Source of the DNA: DASVCS01 sp036381495
GTDB taxonomy: Bacteria; Gemmatimonadota; Gemmatimonadetes; Longimicrobiales; RSA9
DNA: 64,000 nucleotides
Direction of reading: 5' to 3'
Assembly: GCA_036381495.1 (NCBI GenBank)
Contig: DASVCS010000025.1
Location: forward strand, 79,052 to 143,051
The notes below the pieces were generated by a model. That model saw only the letters and a program-made list of their open reading frames with translations, made no database searches and was not told the origin of the DNA. Positions 60,046-64,000 of the stretch are shown piece by piece (the first letter of the stretch is position 1; each line of letters starts with the position of its first letter). Made by a program: the position numbers and the translations under genes.

Positions 60046-60510
60046 CTAGCGCGGACCTCGCCAGCGCCGTCGGCGCGGCCGGTACTCGGGCGGCGCGCCA
60101 CGGCGGTATCGGCGACGCCGGAGGCGCGCCTCGCGCCCGATCTCTTCGAGCGTCGGCGTGTAGCGCCCGCGGAACACCGGCTCGCGCGGCGGCTCACCGG
60201 TCGGGTACCCTGCCCTGCCGCTGTAGTCCGTGGTCGGCCCGGCGAGATCGCCGTAGTCGAGGTCGTAGGTGTGATACCCGCGGACGGGATATCCCCGGGC
60301 CGGCTTGCGCGGCAGTCGCGGCCGCCTGGGCCAGCGCCTGAACGCGACGCCGTAGTCGTAGTCGTACTCGACGCCGGCGCGGCCGTACCCCATGTCGTAG
60401 CCATACCCGGCGTAGGTGCGGTACGCGTCGATCTCGGCGCGCCGGCTCCACCGATCGCGCCGGCGGCCGGGTGCCGCCCGGCCGCGCCACTCGTCCTCGT
60501 ACGAAGCCAT
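60046..60510 (-). CDS. Arg/Tyr-rich low-complexity protein
   Basis: A 154-residue basic protein with alternating Tyr/Gly/Arg sequence in residues 27-110 (AYRTYAGYGYDMGYGRAG) and an Arg-rich end (RPRRRRWRGPR). It has no membrane segment or known domain. AGGAGGCGG precedes the ATG. It probably forms an operon with the BON protein 14 bp upstream, whose N-terminal half has the same composition. Function unknown; it looks disordered and able to bind nucleic acids or polyanions. Confidence 0.72.
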   Translation of the reverse strand: MASYEDEWRGRAAPGRRRDRWSRRAEIDAYRTYAGYGYDMGYGRAGVEYDYDYGVAFRRWPRRPRLPRKPARGYPVRGYHTYDLDYGDLAGPTTDYSGRAGYPTGEPPREPVFRGRYTPTLEEIGREARLRRRRYRRGAPPEYRPRRRRWRGPR

Positions 60511-60524
60511 GCACCGCCTCCTGG

Positions 60525-61445
60525 TCAGGTGTCGGCCTCCTCCACCGTGCCGCCATCCATCTCGGCGTCGGGCGCCTCGGGCGCCGCCTCGGCCTCCGCC
60601 GCGCGCGTGCGTTCCGGCTGCGAAGCGGATGGACGCCGGGGCGTCCGCCGCGCGCGCCCGGCCGGGACGGCCGCCGCCTCCGCCGTGGACGCACGGGCCG
60701 TCGATTCCGGGGCGGCGGCGCCCTGTGCGGCGCGAGCGCCCTGCGGGGGTTCACGGACCTCGAGCTCGGTCCGGACGCCGCGCACGCCGTCGACATCCCA
60801 CGCGTCATCCGTGGCGTAGCGGACCTCGTCGTAGCTTGGCAGTGTGCCGCGCAGCGTCACCACGCCGTCATCGACCGTGACCTGGATCCGGTCCGCGTCC
60901 ACCCACGTGTCGTAGAAGAGCGCCTCCTCGACCTCTTTCCGCAGCTCGTCATCGCTCCGGCGGCGCCTGCGAAGCCGTTCGTGATAGGGCCCGTAGCCGT
61001 AGCGTGCGGGCCCGTACGGCTCGCCGCGGGTGCGGCGCCCGGCACCACGGCTCCATGGCGTTCCGACGCGCGCGGGTGCGCCCGCCGTGGCGGGCGGCGC
61101 CTCCCCCTCTGCGGTCCGCCCCCGCCCGGAGGGCGCCGCGACACCCGTCCGGTAGCCGTGCTCGAGATCGTAATTCGTGCCGCCATACCCCCGGCCGCCG
61201 ATGTAGCCGCCGCCCCATTCGAACTCGAATTCGTCGTGCGGATTGAGCCCGGAGCGGAGCTGGCCCGCCTCGTAGGAGCCGCGGCTCCGCAGCGAGCCGC
61301 CGAGATAGCCCATGCCGTAGGGATGGAACCCTGCACGGTACGGCGCCTCGTAGACCGGGCCGTACTCGCCCCGGCCGATCCGCTGCTCCTTCGCGCCACG
61401 CCCCGATCTCGCGCGGCCGTACTCCATCTCCCGGTCGCTCGGCAT
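60525..61445 (-). CDS. BON-domain protein with Arg/Gly/Tyr-rich N-terminus
   Basis: A 306-residue protein. Residues 1-170 are Gly/Arg/Tyr-rich (GYLGGSLRSRG and GGYIGGRGYGG). A BON domain spans about 173-240: DDELRKEVEEALFYDTWVDA, IQVTVDDGVVTLRGTLPSY and the end VDGVRGVRTELEV. The rest is a low-complexity Ala/Pro/Arg/Glu tail. No signal peptide is visible, although many BON proteins are exported. GGGAGGATCGAGG lies before ATG 61445. BON domains bind membranes or cell-surface material. Confidence 0.8.
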   Translation of the reverse strand: MPSDREMEYGRARSGRGAKEQRIGRGEYGPVYEAPYRAGFHPYGMGYLGGSLRSRGSYEAGQLRSGLNPHDEFEFEWGGGYIGGRGYGGTNYDLEHGYRTGVAAPSGRGRTAEGEAPPATAGAPARVGTPWSRGAGRRTRGEPYGPARYGYGPYHERLRRRRRSDDELRKEVEEALFYDTWVDADRIQVTVDDGVVTLRGTLPSYDEVRYATDDAWDVDGVRGVRTELEVREPPQGARAAQGAAAPESTARASTAEAAAVPAGRARRTPRRPSASQPERTRAAEAEAAPEAPDAEMDGGTVEEADT

Positions 61446-61577
61446 CCTCGATCCTCCCGTTGGCAAGGTCGTGGTCCCGCTCCGCCGGGCCCACCAATGG
61501 AAACGCCGCATCCACGGGATGCGGCGGCGCCATCACGCCCACTCGGATTCCACGGGCGCGTCCGCTGCGCGCAAGCT

Positions 61578-62507
61578 TCATTCCACCGGCTCGACGGCGG
61601 TGGAGCCGGCGGGACCGCGGAACCCGCGCTCCCTGAGCACCGCGACGAGCCTGTCGGGCCGGTCGGTCACCACGCCGTCCACGCCCCAGTCCAGCAGGCG
61701 GCGCATGTCTTCGGTCTCATCGATGGTCCAGACGTGAACGGCCTTGCCGTGTGCGTGGAGATCCCGGACCAGGCGCGGCGTGACGATCCGGCGGCCCTCC
61801 CAGACGTCGGGCAACTGCACGACGTCGCCGGGCGGCGCCCACAACGCCCCCAGCCCCAGCCGGTGCAGGATGAAGAAGCGGCGGAACCGCTCGGTCGATG
61901 GACTGGTCGGGCCCGGGAACGTGGGGAAGAGCGTACGCCAGGCCTCGTACTGGCCCGCCGCGATCACCCGGTGCGCGGCGCCCGCCCGGCGGATGGCCTC
62001 GAACAACGGCCGCTGCGCGGCCGCCGCCTTCACCTCGATCGTCAAACGCGTCGTGGGGAAGGCCTCGAGGACCTCTTCGATGGTCGGCACGCGCACGCCG
62101 CGATCCCGGTACGGATAGCTCCGCCCTCCATCCGGCGTGAAGCGGTACCCCGCATCCAGGCGACGGATCTCCGCCAGCGACAGCTCGGCCACACGGCCGG
62201 TCCCCTCGGTGGTCCGGTCCACGGTGGGATCGTGCATCACCACGCAGCGTCCGTCCGCGGTGGCGTGCACATCCAGCTCGATCATGTCGGCGGACCACTC
62301 CGCGACCGCCTGCTCGAAGGCGGGAAGCGTGTTCTCTGGGGCGAGCGCGGCACCGCCCCGATGCGCGATGACGAGCGGACCCCCGGCAAGGACGGGATGC
62401 AGCGCGCGGCCGCTCAACGCATCGCGACGGCCGCGGCGGAGGCCGACGGCACCGCCGGCGAGCACGCCGGCCAGCGGGAGGAGCACGCGTCGTTTCATGT
62501 CACTCAT
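61578..62507 (-). CDS. Glycerophosphodiester phosphodiesterase
   Basis: A 309-residue GDPD-family enzyme that hydrolyses glycerophosphodiesters to glycerol-3-phosphate and an alcohol. The N-terminus has a signal-like or anchor segment (VLLPLAGVLAGGAVGL). Catalytic His-Glu pattern: VIAHRGGAALAPENTLPAFEQAV, MIELDVHATADG and VVMHDPTVDRTTEG; the end is VDGVVTDRPD. It overlaps the following gene by 8 nt, so the two may be co-translated. Confidence 0.93.
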   Translation of the reverse strand: MSDMKRRVLLPLAGVLAGGAVGLRRGRRDALSGRALHPVLAGGPLVIAHRGGAALAPENTLPAFEQAVAEWSADMIELDVHATADGRCVVMHDPTVDRTTEGTGRVAELSLAEIRRLDAGYRFTPDGGRSYPYRDRGVRVPTIEEVLEAFPTTRLTIEVKAAAAQRPLFEAIRRAGAAHRVIAAGQYEAWRTLFPTFPGPTSPSTERFRRFFILHRLGLGALWAPPGDVVQLPDVWEGRRIVTPRLVRDLHAHGKAVHVWTIDETEDMRRLLDWGVDGVVTDRPDRLVAVLRERGFRGPAGSTAVEPVE

Positions 62508-63033
62508 CGCCTCCGAGACGCGCGATCTCGAGCCGCTCGACCTCCTCCGGCCCGAGCGCGTATCTCCGGTACAGCACCAGGTCCAGCAGCCGCAGCGTCA
62601 GTTCGCGCTCACTGCGCGTCTCGACCTCCCGCGCCGCCGCGCACGCCAGATCCACGCACCGACCGGCCAGGAACAGCAGGAGCTGGTCCACGACGTCCGC
62701 GCGCGGCGGGGCCCACGCCGCCTCGGCGTGGTGCTGGAGCAGTCCGTCGATCATCGCCAGAAAGCCGGGGAACATCCGCTCGACCCGCTGGCTCCCGCCG
62801 ACCGCCTCCTCGGCCGTGATCTGCTCCCACGCCAGTTCGTTCCAGTACAATTCGACGGCCCCATCGCACAGGTGCGCCGCACGCGCGGCCGGGAGCGTGC
62901 ACGCCGCGGAACCGGCGAGCTCACGCCCCGTGATCCGAACGATCCGCGCCCGCCGCCGCGCGAGAAGGGCTTCGGGGCGCCCGTACCGGCGCGGTGAGCG
63001 TCCGGCCGGCGGCTCCGGCCCGGTGCGCGCCAT
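62500..63033 (-). CDS. Hypothetical protein
   Basis: A 177-residue, mostly helical cytoplasmic protein with a basic first 40 residues. Conserved-looking parts are ELYWNELAWEQITAEEAVGG, MFPGFLAMIDGLL and EVERLEIARLGG. A GGAGAG ribosome site precedes ATG 63033. It overlaps the glycerophosphodiesterase gene by 8 nt. I do not recognise a family. Confidence 0.7.
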   Translation of the reverse strand: MARTGPEPPAGRSPRRYGRPEALLARRRARIVRITGRELAGSAACTLPAARAAHLCDGAVELYWNELAWEQITAEEAVGGSQRVERMFPGFLAMIDGLLQHHAEAAWAPPRADVVDQLLLFLAGRCVDLACAAAREVETRSERELTLRLLDLVLYRRYALGPEEVERLEIARLGGDE

Positions 63034-63387
63034 ATCGAACTCTCCGCCTTGGGGGCCGCGCCTCGAAGATACCCGCCGCCTCCGCACGGGGCAAACGTAC
63101 GTCCAGCGTCGCCCGGCAGAGGTCGGAGGCGTTCCGCGGCTGCACTCGGAGCCACGCCGTCGGCGCCGCCGCGGACCGCCACTTCGGTCCGCCGCGGTCG
63201 CCCGTGCGACTCCGCCGACCGCTGCGACCCGAGCGAAGATCGTGCCGCGGGAGGAGCCGACGCCGCGGCCGTTGCGATGCCGGCCGCGGCGCACTCGCCG
63301 CCCGCGCATGCTGGCCCGGTACCGGTCGCATTCAGATCGGGGCTCGAGCCGCGCCACGAGCGGATCCCGGCCGGCGGCCGGCGCACG
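63034..63387. other. Intergenic region without recognisable features
   Basis: A GC-rich gap of about 350 bp between the unknown gene and the partial ftsH. Several open frames pass through it but their products are Arg/Ala/Pro-rich and have no ribosome site or domain. I see no terminator with a T-tract. Confidence 0.4.
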
Positions 63388-64000
63388 CTACGCCGCCGGC
63401 ACCACATCGAGGATGGCCAGCAACGCGTCGCGGTCCATCATCTCGTCCGAGAGCAGCCGTCGCGCCACGCCATCCAATGCCCGGCGGTCTCGCTCCAGGA
63501 TCCGACGTGCGCGGTCGAAGGCGCCGGAGACGAGCGCGCGCACCTCCCGGTCGATCTCGCGGGCCGTGGTCTCGCTGCGCGCGCGCCCGGCGTCTGGTTG
63601 CGCGATGCCCGGGAAGGGGGCGTCCGCGCCGGCGTACGTCACCGGTCCCAACCGCTGCGACATCCCGAACTCGCAGACCATGCGGTGCGCCAGGCCGGTG
63701 GCCCGTTCGAGATCGTTGGCGGCGCCCGTCGACACCTGGCCGAACGCCAGGGCCTCGGCCGCCCGCCCGCCCAGCAACACGGCGAGTCGGTCCAGTAGCT
63801 CATCGTGCTGCAACAGGTGGCGCTCATCCGGGAGTTGCTGCATGTACCCCAACGCTCCGACGCCGCGCGGGATGATCGAGATCTTGTGCACCGGGTCGGC
63901 GGTCTCGACGCGCTCGGCCACGATCGCGTGGCCGGCCTCGTGATAGGCGATGATCTCGCGTTCCTTCTCGTTGATCAGCCGGTTCTTCTTCTCCAGCCCG
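63388..64000 (-). CDS. FtsH-type zinc metalloprotease, C-terminal part
   Basis: The 3' part of a gene running past the window edge. About 204 residues are visible: the zinc motif HEAGH (codons 63928-63942), then VHKISIIPRGVGALGYMQQLP, LLGGRAAEALAFGQVSTGAANDLERATGLAHRMVCEFGMS. This is the peptidase M41 domain. Its sequence differs clearly from the ftsH at 55905, so it is a paralogue and not a duplication artefact. Compared with ftsH the tail is shorter and lacks the acidic extension. The AAA domain is outside the window. Confidence 0.92.
   Translation of the reverse strand, partial: GLEKKNRLINEKEREIIAYHEAGHAIVAERVETADPVHKISIIPRGVGALGYMQQLPDERHLLQHDELLDRLAVLLGGRAAEALAFGQVSTGAANDLERATGLAHRMVCEFGMSQRLGPVTYAGADAPFPGIAQPDAGRARSETTAREIDREVRALVSGAFDRARRILERDRRALDGVARRLLSDEMMDRDALLAILDVVPAA

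Overview
This window is high-GC bacterial chromosome, densely packed and mostly minus-strand, with many 1-14 nt start/stop overlaps (ATGA, GTGA, TGATG). The gene set suggests Gemmatimonadota or a similarly complex Gram-negative lineage: FtsH-cdaA-folP housekeeping, PATAN (DUF4388)/TPR proteins, MglA/roadblock proteins, CgeB-like glycosyltransferases and DUF4153/DUF2267 proteins. The phylum is an inference; no rRNA or marker tree is available.

Layout. (1) 225-13491 is a surface-glycan region: three CgeB-like glycosyltransferases, one GT4-type glycosyltransferase, a sugar epimerase, a Gfo/Idh/MocA oxidoreductase with a zinc-type alcohol dehydrogenase, a glycoside hydrolase, a methyltransferase and the undecaprenyl-PP synthase uppS. 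(2) 13950-16280 is an aromatic amino acid operon (DAHP synthase, chorismate mutase, ACT-less prephenate dehydratase). It is preceded by a complete Phe/Tyr attenuator: a leader peptide with a Phe-Tyr run, an antiterminator and a strong terminator. (3) 16583-31121 is a mixed accessory region: zinc exporter, methyltransferase, an odd tRNA with AAA anticodon, DUF2267 and DUF4153 proteins, a ChaN-type lipoprotein, an orphan GHKL ATPase, a multi-domain histidine kinase, tRNA-Val and a membrane-anchored metallopeptidase. (4) 31398-46949 is a 15-gene operon joining a chemosensory pathway (CheW, CheY, CheA, CheC, CheR, CheD, CheB) to MglA, three roadblock proteins, two PATAN-TPR proteins, a 912-residue TPR protein and an unusual protein with two DnaA-type AAA+ modules in tandem. 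(5) 47033-60012 is a conserved housekeeping block: rluD, lspA, ileS, punA, divIVA, yggS, cdaA, folP, ftsH, hpt, tilS. (6) 60046-64000 holds two low-complexity Arg/Tyr/Gly-rich proteins (one with a BON domain), a glycerophosphodiester phosphodiesterase, an unknown protein and the 3' part of a second ftsH.

A modular intergenic repeat family runs through the left half. It has a (GTTTAC)n core, (GGGCTA/GGGCTG)n arrays and GC-rich hairpins. The GGGCTA arrays abut coding regions so exactly that they supply the TAG stop codon of three unrelated genes.

The most notable items are the Phe/Tyr attenuator, the Che-Mgl operon with its tandem-DnaA ATPase, the mosaic repeats with their stop codons, the IleRS with a swapped GIHH signature, and the AAA-anticodon tRNA.
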